DNA of 25,000 nucleotides from contig CAUYUJ010007201.1 of assembly GCA_963575745.1 (NCBI GenBank), positions 1-25,000 on the forward strand. The letters run 5' to 3'. How positions within the stretch are numbered: position 1 is the stretch's first letter; each line of letters begins with the position of its first letter. The position numbers and the translations under genes were made by a program. The stretch comes from Prorocentrum cordatum. Its lineage: Eukaryota; Sar; Dinophyceae; Prorocentrales; Prorocentraceae. This document shows, in pieces, positions 1-10,860 of this stretch. The notes under the pieces were generated by a model, which was not told the origin of the DNA, ran no database searches, and saw nothing but the letters and a program-made list of their open reading frames with translations.

Positions 1-1362
1 CCGTGCGTCGCTGGCAGGTGCGTCGCGCGCGTCTGGCACCCGCACCGGGGCGTGCACGTGCTCGGGCAGTGCTGGCATTCTTGCAAAGGCGAAGGGCAGT
101 TCTGTGGGAGCCACGGCAGACCCGAGCAGCGACCTTTTGGGGAGTGGGACCCGGACCAGCGCCACAGTTCCCTGACGCGCGAGTGCCCGGAACGGTATGG
201 CTTGGCCGTGAAGGAGGCGCGGAAGCGCGAGACGCAGGCCGGCGGCGCCCCGCCCGCGCCGACCCCGGCCATCGCTGCTCGCAAGGCGCGCGTGCCCAGG
301 CTCCAGCCCGAGTATGTGGCCCTCCCGGGTGGCGAGCGCCGTCCTCTGCGGGCATTTAAAGAGGCCCCGGAGGCTCTCCCGCCGTTCCCGTGCCGCCTCT
401 GCGACAAGAACTTCGCCACGCATGCCGGCTTCATGACGCACGTGCACGAAAAGCACCACGGGAGGCCGGAGTATAGGAAGCGCTTGTTCTACCTGGCCGA
501 GCAGTGGCCCCAGCAGGACGACGACGTGCGGCCCGTGAGGCCCCAGGAGTGGCGGCAGTGCGTGGAGGCCTTCCCTGAGCACCTCGTCACGGGGTCTCAC
601 GACTGGCCGGCCTGCGCAGCGCCCGCCGATTCGGGAGAGGCCGCCGCCGCCGCTGCCGCGCCGGACGCGCCGCGCGCCTGGTGGAAGCCGCCAGGCGCGG
701 ACGGGGCCGTGCCGCCCGCGGGCGTGGACATGCCGCCCGTGGACTTGGACGCGCTGGGCGCTGCGCCGGCGGCGTCGGACGTCGAGGGGCCCGAGCCCGG
801 GCAGTGTCGCCGCGCCGTGCGCTCGAGGGTCGCGTGCTGCGTCTGCGTTCGTCTCCACTGGGCGGACGAGCTGCAGCGCGTGCACTTCTGGCAGCAGCCG
901 GACGGCGCCGGGGAGCGTTCGCTGCTCTGCGACCAGGTGCCGAAGCCGCCCGCGCGCGCCGAGCTCGAGGCGGCGAGGGGAGAGGCATCCGAGGCCGCGG
1001 GCGCGCAGGCGCAGGCCATGCGCCTGACGCAGCGGCAGCGCGCCCACGCGCTGCTGGACCCGGCACGGTACCACGCTCGGTGGCGCTTCGTGCGCGAGGG
1101 CCCTAACGGCGTCGAGCGCCCGGGCGGCATCCCCCTCGAGGAGCTGGAGGCGTCCGCAGTGCGCGACCCTGGCCCAGACGGGAAGCTGTGGCTCTTGCAC
1201 AAGAAGTGCTTCAAGATTGACAGGCGCCAGTCAGACGGGGTGCTCGTGGCCGACGCGAAGCAGAAGGTGCCCATCTGCGCAGGGTGTCACGGCGCGCTCT
1301 CCAAGAGGTTGCCCACGATGCCGCCCTGCGCGCTGGCCAACGATCTCTGGATCGGTCGGCTG
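1..1362 (+). pseudogene. Helitron protein, N-terminal segment (Cys/His finger, C2H2 finger, Helitron N-terminal region)
   Basis: The frame is open from base 1, so the true start is upstream; no ATG near the window edge is convincing. A short finger with the pattern C-x-A-R-V-W, then Q-C, then C-G-x-H uses codons 19, 70, 103 and 112. A classical C2H2 finger follows (Cys 391 and 400, His 439 and 454; spacing C-x2-C-x12-H-x4-H). An Ala/Pro-rich linker spans about 620-780. Next come a C-x2-C block (about 835-860) and a block ending CAGCHGALSKRLPTMPPCAL (1279-1338) then LWIG, which resembles the conserved region before the Rep domain of many Helitrons. The frame stays open to 2184, but after about 1362 it becomes an Arg/Ser-rich nonsense reading. 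Good Helitron-like sequence (PPLRNLTLGAK) resumes in another frame. These fingers probably bind DNA or protein; that is inference. Confidence 0.75.
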
Positions 1363-2445
1363 CACCGCCGCTGCGGAATCTCACGCTGGGCGCGAAGCTT
1401 CTGCTGCCCATCGCGCGGGGCATCGTGCGGCGGTTCAACTGCAAGGCCGACTCTGGTGAGTGGGCTCCGATCGACCAGAAGATCAAGGCGTACGTGGGGA
1501 ACTTCGTGGCGTTCCCGCAGGCGGACGGCGGCCGGCAGGTGCTGTCGCTGCCGCCGCGGGAGAGCGACCTCGACGAGTTCGTGCAGATTGTCTTCGCGGG
1601 GTCCGACCCCGCCACCCTGCAGAAGGCGCTATTGGAGGAGCTCGGCGTGCCCCTCGCCGATTTCAAGCGCGCTTACGAGTACCTCCGCGACACGAACGAG
1701 CAGTACGCCGCGGTGCGGTGGGACGAAGAGGCCGCGCGAAACTTTGCGGACCCCGGGGGCGACGGCGATGGCGACGGCTCCTCGCTCCTGGGCCTGCCTC
1801 GCTGTCTCGCGGCGTGCGTGGCCGTGGGGGGTAAGTGCGGCGACGCTCGCCAGGAGGGCCCGGCCGATGCCGTGCAGCCCGGCGCGGGCTCGGCCCCGCC
1901 GAAGCGGACGAGTGCAGGCGCAGCGAGCGCGGAGGGCGAAGCGAACGCGGCGGCTGACGGCGGGGGCGAGGCAGGGGGCGGGTGCGGGGATCCCACCGGT
2001 GAGGACGCGGCTGGCGCTGGCGGGGAGGATTCAGAGGGCGACGAGGGCGAGGCTGGTGAGGGAGAGGGCGGCGAGGGTGTCGAGGAGGGCGACTACTGCG
2101 CCGCCGTCGCGGACGCCGACATGCTGGCCGATCTGGACAAGCAGTGGCAGACCGTGCACCTCAGCCTCCAGAAGGCGGAGGTGATTGCGCGCGAGAAGCG
2201 GCGTGTGGAGGCACTGACGCGGCAGTTCGACGACATGGAGAATTTCCAAGACCGAGATTCCGACCTGCGCTTGGCGGAAGCCGCGAAAGAGGCCCACAAG
2301 GCTGCGAAGGCGCTCACCAACTGCAACAAGGAGGCGCTCACGAAGAAGCTGGAGCAGACGGAGCAGAAGATTCAGGCCACGCGGCCTCCTCCGGGAGTCG
2401 CCGGGAAGCGCGCGGCCGGCGGCGGCGGCGGCGGCGGCGGCGCGC
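1362..2445 (+). pseudogene. Helitron protein, second segment (pre-Rep region and coiled coil)
   Basis: This is the continuation of the N-terminal segment after a one-base frame change near 1357-1365. It begins PPLRNLTLGAKLLLPIARGI, matching the usual Helitron 'L..LT..E..LI' pattern. An acidic Gly/Glu-rich linker covers about 1850-2090. A strongly charged, probably coiled-coil stretch follows at about 2115-2395 (LADLDKQWQTVHLSLQKAEV onward, rich in Lys, Glu and Arg with heptad-like Leu/Ala spacing). It ends in a poly-Gly run encoded by a GGC repeat (2417-2441). The frame runs on to 2612, but the recognisable protein jumps to another frame near the GGC repeat or the G run at about 2464-2470, so slippage or a base-call error there is likely. 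Confidence 0.65.
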
Positions 2446-2470
2446 CGGCCGGGGGCGCTGAGGGCGGGGG

Positions 2471-3778
2471 GCGAGGCGCGCGGTGCGGGTCGTCGTGCCC
2501 ACTGGAACCGAGCCTGTCAGCATGTTCTCCCCCGGTTTCTGGAGTGCTTTCGACCCCGTCGCGATTCCCTACGGCGACGGCGTCTTCGGACTCGACAGGG
2601 AGGCGAAGTTGACGTACGACGAGTGGTGCAGGTGCCTCATGGCTCGCGAGGAGCACGAGTACGAGGTCCCCGACGACGTCTCGGCGCCCGACGCTGCGCG
2701 GGCGCCCGCGCCCGACGCTGCGCGGGCGCCCGCCGCGTCTGAGTCGCCCGTGCCGCGCTGGCGTCGCCACGCGGACCTGCTCACGGCCCAGTATTGCCTC
2801 TGGCGCAGAAAGGCTATCATTCAGTCGGCTAGGTTATTCGTGCGCAAGCAGCGTCGGGGGGAAAGCATCGCGGACCTCGCCGCACTGACGCCGGAGGATC
2901 TGGCGCAGGTCGTGGCCGTGCTCGGCAGGGGGGCGGGCATCAAGGAGGCCCTGGGCCTCGAGGGCTGGCCCCGGAACGTCAAGAGCGCGCTGCGCAGCAT
3001 GCTGCTCAGCAACCGTGATGTCGTCGGGTCCGACGCGCACCGGACCACGCTGCGGCACATCAGTACCAGCTACACCCGGCTCTTCGGGCCTCCCCTGGTG
3101 TTCACGACGCCGAACATCGCGGACACTCGGAACCTGATGGTGTCCCTGATGTACGAGGGCGCCTCCGTACAGCGATGGCGGCTGCTGAAGGAGACTGCTC
3201 CTGTGATGCCCTCAACGCGGGACATGCTGCGGCGGGTGGCCGCTGACCCGGTGTCGCAGGCCATGGTCACGAACCTCATGCTGGAACTGTTCCTGGAGCA
3301 TGTCGTCGGCGTCACGCGGCAGCGCGGGGCCACGGGCGTCTCCGACGGCGTGGCCGCCACGGGGGCGTGTGAAGCGTTCGGGCTCGTCCGCGCGTTCTTC
3401 GGACCCGTGGAGTCGCAGGGGCGCGGCGGCATCCATCCGCACATCCACCTGTGGCGCCTGCACCCGATGACCGGCGCGTTCCTCGCGAAGCTGCGCGCGG
3501 GGGACGTCGAAGTCCTCGAGGAGCGTCTGAGGAGGTGGAGGGAGGCCGTGCTCGCCAGGGTCGGCAGCGTGCAGTTCGACGCGGCGGAGGAGGTGGGCCG
3601 GCAGCTGGGCTTGGACGGGCCGGACCGTCTGCCGCCGCTTCCGCTCGGCCCGCGGGATCGACGTCTCGCGTTCGCGGACGGGAAGCGAGAGGAGAGCGAC
3701 CTCCAATTGAAGTACGATACCATCGCTGGCGCCTCGCGTCGTCAGCTCGGGAAGTTGTGCAAGAGGGCGTACGAATAG
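2471..3778 (+). pseudogene. Helitron Rep nickase segment with HUH motif, ends at in-frame TAG
   Basis: The segment carries MFSPGFWSAFDPVAIPYGDG (2522-2581), the Helitron-like N-terminal signature in which a 'PYG.G' box precedes the Rep domain. It then runs through a helical region to FFGPVESQGRGGIHPHIHLW (3395-3454). The H-x-H (His 3440 and 3446) is the metal-binding HUH motif of rolling-circle Rep nucleases, which cut single-stranded DNA with an active-site tyrosine. A 24 bp unit encoding PDAARAPA is duplicated in tandem at about 2686-2733. The frame stops at TAG 3776-3778, but the same frame continues without a shift into the next segment, so this is a simple nonsense codon inside the Rep region. 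The ATG-less start is set by the frame change upstream; GTG at 2483 is not taken as a true start. Confidence 0.8.
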
Positions 3779-6700
3779 GGCCGCCGCTCCGTCCGTGCTG
3801 ACAACCAACTGTCCACAGAAGAGCTGCGGAATCAGGTTGCGGCCATGATGAACGTCGATCTCGTGGAGGAGCGGGCGATGCTGGAGCAGCAGCCCGCAAT
3901 AGAGGGTCCGCTCCGGCAGCGCCCGTTCGCGCCGCTGGCAGATCCAGTGCCCGATCCCCATGAGCAGCGGGCACAGTACCCGGCGGTATTTGGAGAGCCT
4001 CTCACGGGTGCGCACGTGACGCTGCAGCCGCAGTACCGCCGCAAGCCTGCGTGCCGCGTGGTGCGCGCGGACGGCGCCGCGGCCATGCACTTTGCTGAGT
4101 GCCCGGGGGATGAGGCGCGGACCTGGGCGCGCTGCTTCGCGCGGGACGCGCGCAAGTGTATCATCCGTGGCCACCTGCACAGGTGCGGTCCCACGTGCTG
4201 GAAGCACAAGACGAACGACGATGTGCCTCAGCACTGCAAGGCGTGCCGGCTCGGCTTCTACCACGAGTACGAGACTGCGGTCTACAGCCACCCGTCCAGG
4301 AAGCGTCCTGCCGCCGCCTTCGTCTGGCGGCGCCTGCGCAAGGGGAAGGCTTTGGTGCTTCCGGAAGATGCGAAGGTTCAGTACGCGTGCGGTCCGTTGG
4401 AGGAGGGGGAGTGGAACCCTCCTGGCGAGCGCCTGGATCTGGACGACGTTCCGGCTGAAGGCTACGGCCCGTGGCCGCACCGCTGCAACCGGTACGGCAG
4501 AGCTGGTCGCGTCGACGTGGTGCGGTACCACCCTTACCACGGGAGCACGAACCCTGTGGGCCAGGTGTGTCTGCGGAGCAACCTGGACGTCCAGTGCCTG
4601 GACCGCGTGGTGCTCGACCTGCCGGGCGACGACAGCGTCGGGGGCGCGCCCGCCAGCGACCCTGTTGTGCCGCCGCCTCCGGAGCCCGGTGCCTGTCGGC
4701 GAGGCATCGGACGCGCTGGCTGGCGCCGGGACTGGCGGCACCGGTTGCGACGAGGGCACCGGGCAGAGCGGAGGTTCCACGGGTTCCGGGGCGTCGGCCG
4801 CAGCGCAGGGCGGGGGCGGGGCGGCCGAGGGGGCGGCGCGCGCGGCTGCGGCGGGGGGCGGGCGCGTGCCCGTGGGCGCCGCCTCGGCCTGCCCAGGGGA
4901 GGAGGTTTGCTCGGCGGGGCGCCGACCACGATGGACGATCCGAACGCGGGGGATATCTGGGGCTTCAGAGAAGAGGATGACGAGCCGTGGGATTTGGCCG
5001 ATGCGCATGGCTTGGATCCGCCGCCTCCGCCGACGCCGGAATTCGAGGACATCGCTGGGTTCAGCGCGGCTTCGTGTTACGACGGCAGCCGGCCCGGGTT
5101 CGTGTTCAAAATGGGGGAGCAGGGCCTGGGCTACTACAGCGACCGGCGCGCGGAGCGCGAGCTGCCAGACTCAGCCGTCGAGACAGAGCCGAGGTCGCGG
5201 GCGCCAGGCCGCGCCGCGTCGCGCGCGGCGGCGTCTGGCAGCCCTGCATCGAGCGCGCCCGCGTCGCCCGCCGCCGCCGCAGCTGCTGGCGCGAGCGGCA
5301 GCGGTCCGCCCGGCAGCCTGCGGGAGCACGTTTTGCACTCGCTGGAGGCCGTGTTCATGGACGCCATCAATAGGGCGCACTACCAGACGGACTACACGAC
5401 CAAGGCGGGGCCGATCGCGGGAGACCTCGGAGTGCTGCACGCGCAGAGCACCGGGTTGGAGTGGCTCCGACTCCAGCAGAAGGCGGAGCGGGAGGCGGAT
5501 GAGGCGGCGGAGGCGGAGGGCGAGGAGGACGTCGACGGGGCCCGGGCCGCTGCTGCCGCTCGACGCAGCGGCTGGGGCGGAGTGCTCGACTCTGCCAGGC
5601 GAACTGTCATCAAGCTCACGACCAGCTCGCACCGGGCGCTCCTGAAGAAGCTGCCCGAGATGATGTTCCAGATGCAGTATGGCCACGAGTGCTATTGCTC
5701 CCATGACACCTGGACTCTGTATTGCAAGGGGATCGTGGCGCTGGCGTTCCAGGCAAGCTCCGCCGTTCATCAGAAAAAGGACGACTTCTGGGCCGACCCG
5801 CGCGCAGACCACATTGAGGTGGACCAGCCGGCCGCGGGAGAAGTGGACGGCGAGGGGGGCGGCGGTGTCATGGATGCGCTGGGCGAGGCGCGCGCAACGC
5901 TGCACGCCCGTGTCGTCGACGGCGTTGTCGGGGAGGGCGCGGCTGCCGGTGCTGCTGGTGGGGGGCTGCCCGAGCAGGAGCAGCAGCAGGGTGTCGAATA
6001 CAGCGCGCGGCTGGACCACGACATGAAGATGGACTGGCTGCATCGCGGCGACAGGGAGCCCCTGAAGTCCATGGGCATGTACCATTACGCCATGTACGTG
6101 TACACCGCGCAGGCCAACCCGCTCCACTTCGACCCGCAGGACTTCGAGACGTACGCGTTTGCGGACACGCACCCGGCCGCCGCCTCCCGAGTGCAGAAGC
6201 TCCGCGTCGGCGCGCCGTTCAGGGTGCCCAAGTTCTTCGGCTTCACGATGCCTTCGAAGGAGAAAGACCCAGAGGTGAACGCGCTGTTCAAGTCTGTGAT
6301 TATCCGTCCGTTGCAGCCGGCTGAGAAGGGGGCTGCGGCCTGGGCGCCCTACAGGGCCGGTGTCAACGCGGTCGGGAAGCATCGTCCTGCCTGGGAGGAG
6401 TGGTGGGCGAAGCAGGTGGCGTTGTCCAGGCAGTACGAGGAGTGCGAGCGGCGAGCTGGAAAGTGGTTCACGATCAAGGACATCGATTTGAACCGGGGCT
6501 CAGAGGATGGCCCGGGCCATTTTGCACAGCGCCCCAGCGCCGCCGAGTTCATGGCACGCTGGACCGTCCAGGTCGCGACGAACCTCGACGTCGAGGCGGA
6601 GGCGAAGGGGAGGAACGGAACGAAGGTCCGTCCGGAGGCCAAGGACTTCGAGCAGTCTGCTGAGTTGGAGGCAGTGGGGAATCGGCCTGCCGGGGAGGCA

Positions 6701-7767
6701 GACGAGGAGGGGGCGGGCGCCGGCGGCGGAGCGCTGGATGGTTTTGTTCAGGAGGTGGACGAGGGCGAGGCGGACGAAGCGTGGGCGGCGCACCGACAGA
6801 TGCCCGCGCACGCCTTGAAGGATAGCGAGGTGCCCGCGGTGGCCCAGTTGGAGCTTATTCGTGGGTCGTCACAAAGCTTGGTCTATAAGAATATCTTCCT
6901 TGACGGCTACGCGAAAGACCATAAGCCGCAGCCTGCTGTCGCGAGTACTGGAATGCAGACCGGCTTCCGGTGTCTCGAGTTGGACGACTCCCAGTTCGAG
7001 GAGGGCAAAGCACAGCAGAAGGAGGCGTTCCGATACAGGAAAAAGGGAGCAGAGGGCTTGCCTGGGGATGGCGACGGGCGGAGCGGCCTCGCGGGTTCGG
7101 CGCCTGCCGTGCTCGTGCCTGGTCGGCCGCCGCCGCCCGCGGTTGCCGGCGACGCGGAGCCTCCGCGGCGGGCGCGCGACATCGCGGAGGGGCTGTTTAA
7201 CGAGTGGGCGACCAGGGCGGACAACCCCGTGACGTTCAATAAGGAGCAGAAGGCGGTGGTCGCCCAGGTCGTGGGCCAGGTGGAGGCCATCGTGGCATAC
7301 CAGCAAGATGTGGACAGCGGAAAAAGCCCCAAGCCGGTGGAGCAGATGGCTCTCCTGCTGCACGGGGAGGGCGGGACGGGGAAGACGGAGGTGGTGAAAC
7401 TGCTGCGACGTCTGCTCAACGAGGTGTTCGGCGCGGGATCGGAGATCGCCGTGGCCTCGTCGAACAGCGCTGCGCGCGTCATCGGGGGGGAGACGATCCA
7501 CAGCGGCTACGGGCTGAGCGGCCAGCAGGCCATGACCATCGCTAGGCTCTCGGGGCAGAAAGTCGATGACATCGTGGACCGCATGAACGACCTCAAGGCC
7601 GTCATCGTGGAGGAGGTGTCCATGGTGCCGCCCCAGCTACTCGGCGCTGCATCGTTTCGCATGTGCAAAGCCCGTAAGGCTAAGTATAATTGCGATGTGA
7701 ACCTGTACATGGCGCGGGGGCACATGTTCGGGAAGGTTCCAATTGTCATGTTCCTGGGGGATTTTTT
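3779..7767 (+). pseudogene. Helitron Rep C-terminal region and PIF1-like helicase N-terminal half
   Basis: This segment lies in the same frame as the HUH segment, just past the TAG; the first ATG is 3845. A Cys/His cluster with HLHRCGPTCWKH and CKACRLGFYHEYE lies at about 4170-4285. A conserved Helitron block, STNPVGQVCLRSNLDVQCLD, follows at about 4543-4602. The Rep tyrosine motif is YQTDYTTK at 5381-5404. LPEMMFQMQYGHECYCSH (5651-5704) is another Helitron-type block. The superfamily 1 helicase starts near 7220: Walker A GEGGTGKT (7364-7387), motif Ia-like ASSNSAARVIGGETIHSGYG (7456-7515) and Walker B VIVEEVSMV (7601-7627), with Glu where PIF1 usually has Asp. The frame is lost at a T6 run (7762-7767) inside helicase motif III and is nonsense to 7822. 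An Arg/Gly-rich stretch at about 4690-4915 seems to be read out of frame. Confidence 0.85.
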
Positions 7768-7975
7768 ATCAGCTGGGGCCGGTGAGCGGCAAGGGCAGAA
7801 GGTCTTCCTTGCTGCAGCGTGAGTCGCCCGAGGCGCCGATTCACGTCCGAAATGGGCAGTCCATGTTCCTGGACGGTGTCACCCACGCCATGTTTCTGTA
7901 CGAGACGCACCGCTTCAAGGACCGTCTCGTTACTCCGCACGCGCCCTGCCCCTTCATGCCCGGGTTCTTGAAGAC
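7768..7975 (+). pseudogene. Helitron PIF1 helicase, short middle segment
   Basis: This short stretch continues helicase motif III: the preceding frame ends GDF and this frame resumes YQLGPVSG, together forming the usual PIF1 'GD..QL.PV' signature. It then reads through FLYETHRFKD to CPFMPGFLK. A TGA at 7977-7979 ends the frame, but recognisable sequence resumes at ATG 7976 in the original frame (MRQGKK). The two frame changes are about 210 bp apart, consist of one extra base and then one missing base, and cancel out. That is the pattern expected of scattered single-base indels, not of introns. Confidence 0.75.
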
Positions 7976-9770
7976 ATGAGGCAGGGCAAGAAGTTTACGG
8001 CCGAGCAGAAAATGGTGGTGCAAGGGTGGGTGGTCCGACCCGGTAAGAACGACAAGCGGCTGCAGGACCCCCATGTCAAGGACGGGTTCGAGATGGGCAT
8101 CGCCTGGGAGGCCGTGCACAGGCAGATGCAGTACCGGGCCGTGCGAGAGGCCAGGGATAAAGGGCAGATGCTGCTGTACGTGCAGGCCGTGGACCTGCCT
8201 CCAAACAGGGACTTCGTTGAGGAGCATTACAAGGCCATGCTGCAGGTGCCGAACGTGAACAACACTGGTCACCTCATCGGCATGTGCCCGCTGTACATCG
8301 GCATGCGTGTGCGGCAGAACGTGAAGTTGTCGGCGAAGCACCAGATCGTGCAGGACGCCGTGGGGGTAGTCAAGGACGTGAGGTTCCACCCGCAGGAGTT
8401 CGAGACGCCGGACGCGGATTGGCGCGAAAAGAAGCTTCACGACGCCCACCGGCTCGGTTATTATCGATGCAAGCGTTTGCCTCGCGGTGTCCTCGTCAAG
8501 TTTGATGACTTCACGGAGGACCTAGGGTTCGGAGCAGGGGTCGTGCAGATCGCGCCGCACAGGGCGTCCTGGGAGTGGAACCATCACTACTACGAAGACG
8601 ATGGCGAGCGAAAGCTTCGGAAGGTGAAGGTTACGAGGTACCAGATCCCGTTGCTGCCAGAGAAAGATCGCACCGTGCAGACGGCGCAGGGCTTGGGCAT
8701 GGATGCGGCCACCATGGTGCTCCAGAAGCCCATGAACATGGGCGCCGATGACTGGTGGCTGCACCTGTACGTCATGCTCAGTCGCGTTCGCGTGGCCCAC
8801 CGCGTGCTCGTCTACAACCTGCCGCCCTGGGACATCCTGCAGCGGGGCCCGCCGCAGTACGTCCGCGAAGGGGTCCAACGCTATGAGAAAAAGATGGGGG
8901 AGAGTTTCGAAATCGCGAAGCAATGGGCGCAGGATTACGGCTGGGACGTGGGGGATGGGCCCGCCGCACGGGGCGCCCAGGAGTCGAGCTCGGCGCCCGC
9001 GCCGCCGCCGGTGCCGCCGCCGTCGCCGCTGGGCCCGTCTCGTGACGCGGGGAGCTCGGCGGGCGTCGGTGAGGGGGCGGGCGACGACGACGACTACGAC
9101 GGATCAGCTCCTTCGGACGGGGAGGCGGCCCCTGCGGCGTCTGTGCATACGCCTCTGCCCTCGCACGCGCTGCGCCCGGGCCAGGCTCTGACGTTGCCGC
9201 CGGCATACATTGCGCCGGACGCTGGGCCTGCGGGGCGGGGCAGGGGCCGCGGCCGCGGCGGCGACGCGACGGGGACCGGAGATGCGGCGGCGGCGTCGTC
9301 GACGGGGAGCGCTGTTTCGCGGGGGCGCGGGCGCGCGGGTGGCGGCCGCGGTGCTGGTAGGGGCGCCGTAGTGCCGAGGGATCTTTGGGGGGACATGTTT
9401 CGCACGGCGGCGACTGTTGGCGATGGTGCAGAGCCGCCAGAGCTGCTCCCGCTGGACCGGGATCTGTGCATGGCAGCCTACGGCGTGTCCCAGGAGGATG
9501 TCCCCAGGGAGCTGCAGTGGCACTGCGGCCACGGCTCTGGCGTGGGCATCGCAAACCTCGGCAATACGTGCTTCGTGAGCGCAGTCGCGCAGGTGCTGCT
9601 GCGCCTGGCTCCCTTCCGTCGGCTTCTCCACGAGCACGGCCAGAATTGCCCTTTGAACACAGAAACTTGCCCGGTGTGTGCGCTCGGAGCTCAGGCCGCG
9701 GCTCTCTCTGTCCAGGGCGTGGGGGTCGACGCCGTCGCGCCGCTCGCTACTGCCGCGCGCGCGCGGGGCT
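7976..9770 (+). pseudogene. Helitron PIF1 helicase C-terminal half, RG-rich linker and USP Cys box
   Basis: The first part is the C-terminal half of the PIF1-type helicase, including the TVQTAQGLGMDAATMVL block (8672-8722) and motif VI LYVMLSRVRVAHRVLVYNLP (8765-8824). At about 8960-9370 there is a low-complexity linker of Pro, Ala, acidic DDDDYD and RGRGRGRGG-type repeats that would act as a flexible, possibly nucleic-acid-binding, tether. Then follows GIANLGNTCFVSAVAQVLL (9545-9601), a textbook Cys box of ubiquitin-specific proteases with the catalytic Cys at 9569-9571. A downstream C-P-V-C pair (about 9670-9681) fits the zinc-ribbon-like insert seen in many USPs. The frame stays open to 9997, but the conserved USP sequence moves to another frame near 9760-9790. 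Confidence 0.85.
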
Positions 9771-10412
9771 TTTCGGTCAGCGAGAATTCACAGAATTCGA
9801 TCAGCAAGGGAGACCGAAGCAATGCGACGCGTCAGAGTTCTTCCTGGCCGCCCTTCGTGCTGACACCGAGGCTGGATATCAGGTACCGACACCGCATCAC
9901 GGTGCGCGCACTGCGCTCCAGCAGCACGTTTGCGGCATTGCGTTGCGGCAGCGGAGGCGATGCGACGTGTGCCGGGCAAGTTCGGACACGGGGGTGATAG
10001 ATTCGCGCTTGAAGCTGGTCCCTTCCGAATTGCTCGGCCCCGACCACCGGGGGGCCTGCGATCTGGAGGATTTGATCCTACTGGAATTGAGGCATATTGG
10101 CGGGCCAGGTCAAGGATGTCCGGCGCACGCACACCTCAGTCGTGCGCAGAGGGAGGCGGCCGGGGTCTGTCAAGGCATCAGGGTGTATACGGGCAATCGC
10201 TGGGAGCGAACGCCGCCGGTGCTCTTCGTGACCGTGGAGCGGGTGGTCACGCGCGCTGATCGGAGCGAGTGGTACGACAGACGCCCTGTGCGCTTTCCTC
10301 AGATTCTGCGGCCTGTGGATGCCGAGTGCGAGTACGATTTCTCTGGGGTCGTTGTGCATCAGGGCGAAAGCGCGAAGAGCGGCCATTTTATGCGTGTGCA
10401 GCCGTGGGTGTG
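9771..10412 (+). pseudogene. Ubiquitin-specific protease domain, central part with His box
   Basis: This segment is read in a different frame from the Cys box. It contains QCDASEFFLAAL (9820-9855), equivalent to the 'QQDAHEF' box of USP enzymes. A Cys pair in RRRCDVC (about 9955-9975) follows, then PPVLFVTVERV (10216-10248). Last is VVVHQGESAKSGHFMRV (10348-10398), the His box, with the catalytic His at 10384-10386. USPs (peptidase family C19) cleave ubiquitin or ubiquitin-like proteins from substrates. A TGA at 10411-10413 ends the frame immediately after the His box, but the domain clearly continues in a shifted frame. All catalytic elements are therefore present although the frame is broken. 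Confidence 0.85.
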
Positions 10413-10860
10413 AACGAATACGCCAAATTCGACGACGAAGCTGTTCAGCCCAGGACTTGGGCGCAGATTGCCAGAGACCACCAGGTGCACGTTGGCGCCT
10501 ATGTGTTTGCGTATGTGCGCAGGGCGGGTCCGCGGGGCGGAGGCGGCGGGCGCGCGGCGGCGGGGTCTCCGGGGGGCGCCAGCGGCAGCGGTGGTGCGGG
10601 ACCCTCTGGGGCGCCGCCGGCTCCGCCGACTGCGCCTCTCGGGCATGCAGGCGGGCGCGCGGCGGGGTCTGCGGGGAGCGGCCATGGCGGCGGCGGCGCT
10701 GCTTCCAGCGCCCCTGCCGCGCCGTCTGCGCCGCCGAGTGCGCCCGCCGGGCAGCAGGCGTCGGGGGGCGAGCCACCGGGCAAGCGGCGTCGGGCGGGTG
10801 GCGGGGATCCTGGCGCTGGCGACGGGGACCCCGGCGCTTCGGGGCAGCCGCAGCAGCATT
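10410..10860 (+). pseudogene. USP domain C-terminal end and Gly/Ala/Pro-rich linker
   Basis: The segment opens VNEYAKFDDEAVQPRTW (10410-10460), the usual USP 'W..FDD..V' block. Its Asp (10431-10433) would be the third catalytic-triad member. It closes the fold with GAYVFAYVRR (about 10494-10523), equivalent to 'aYvLfY.R', the standard last strand of USP domains. A long Gly/Ala/Pro/Ser-rich linker follows to about 10855, with a basic KRRR patch (10782-10793). Another one-base frame change near 10850-10875 moves the recognisable protein to a different frame. Confidence 0.75.

Noticed and set aside
3212-5008. 598-codon open frame on the minus strand
   Set aside because: It lies opposite clearly conserved Helitron sequence and has no recognisable motif; long antisense frames are expected in very GC-rich coding DNA.
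5171-6382. 403-codon open frame on the minus strand
   Set aside because: It is antisense to the Rep tyrosine region and contains only low-complexity Arg/Leu/His sequence.
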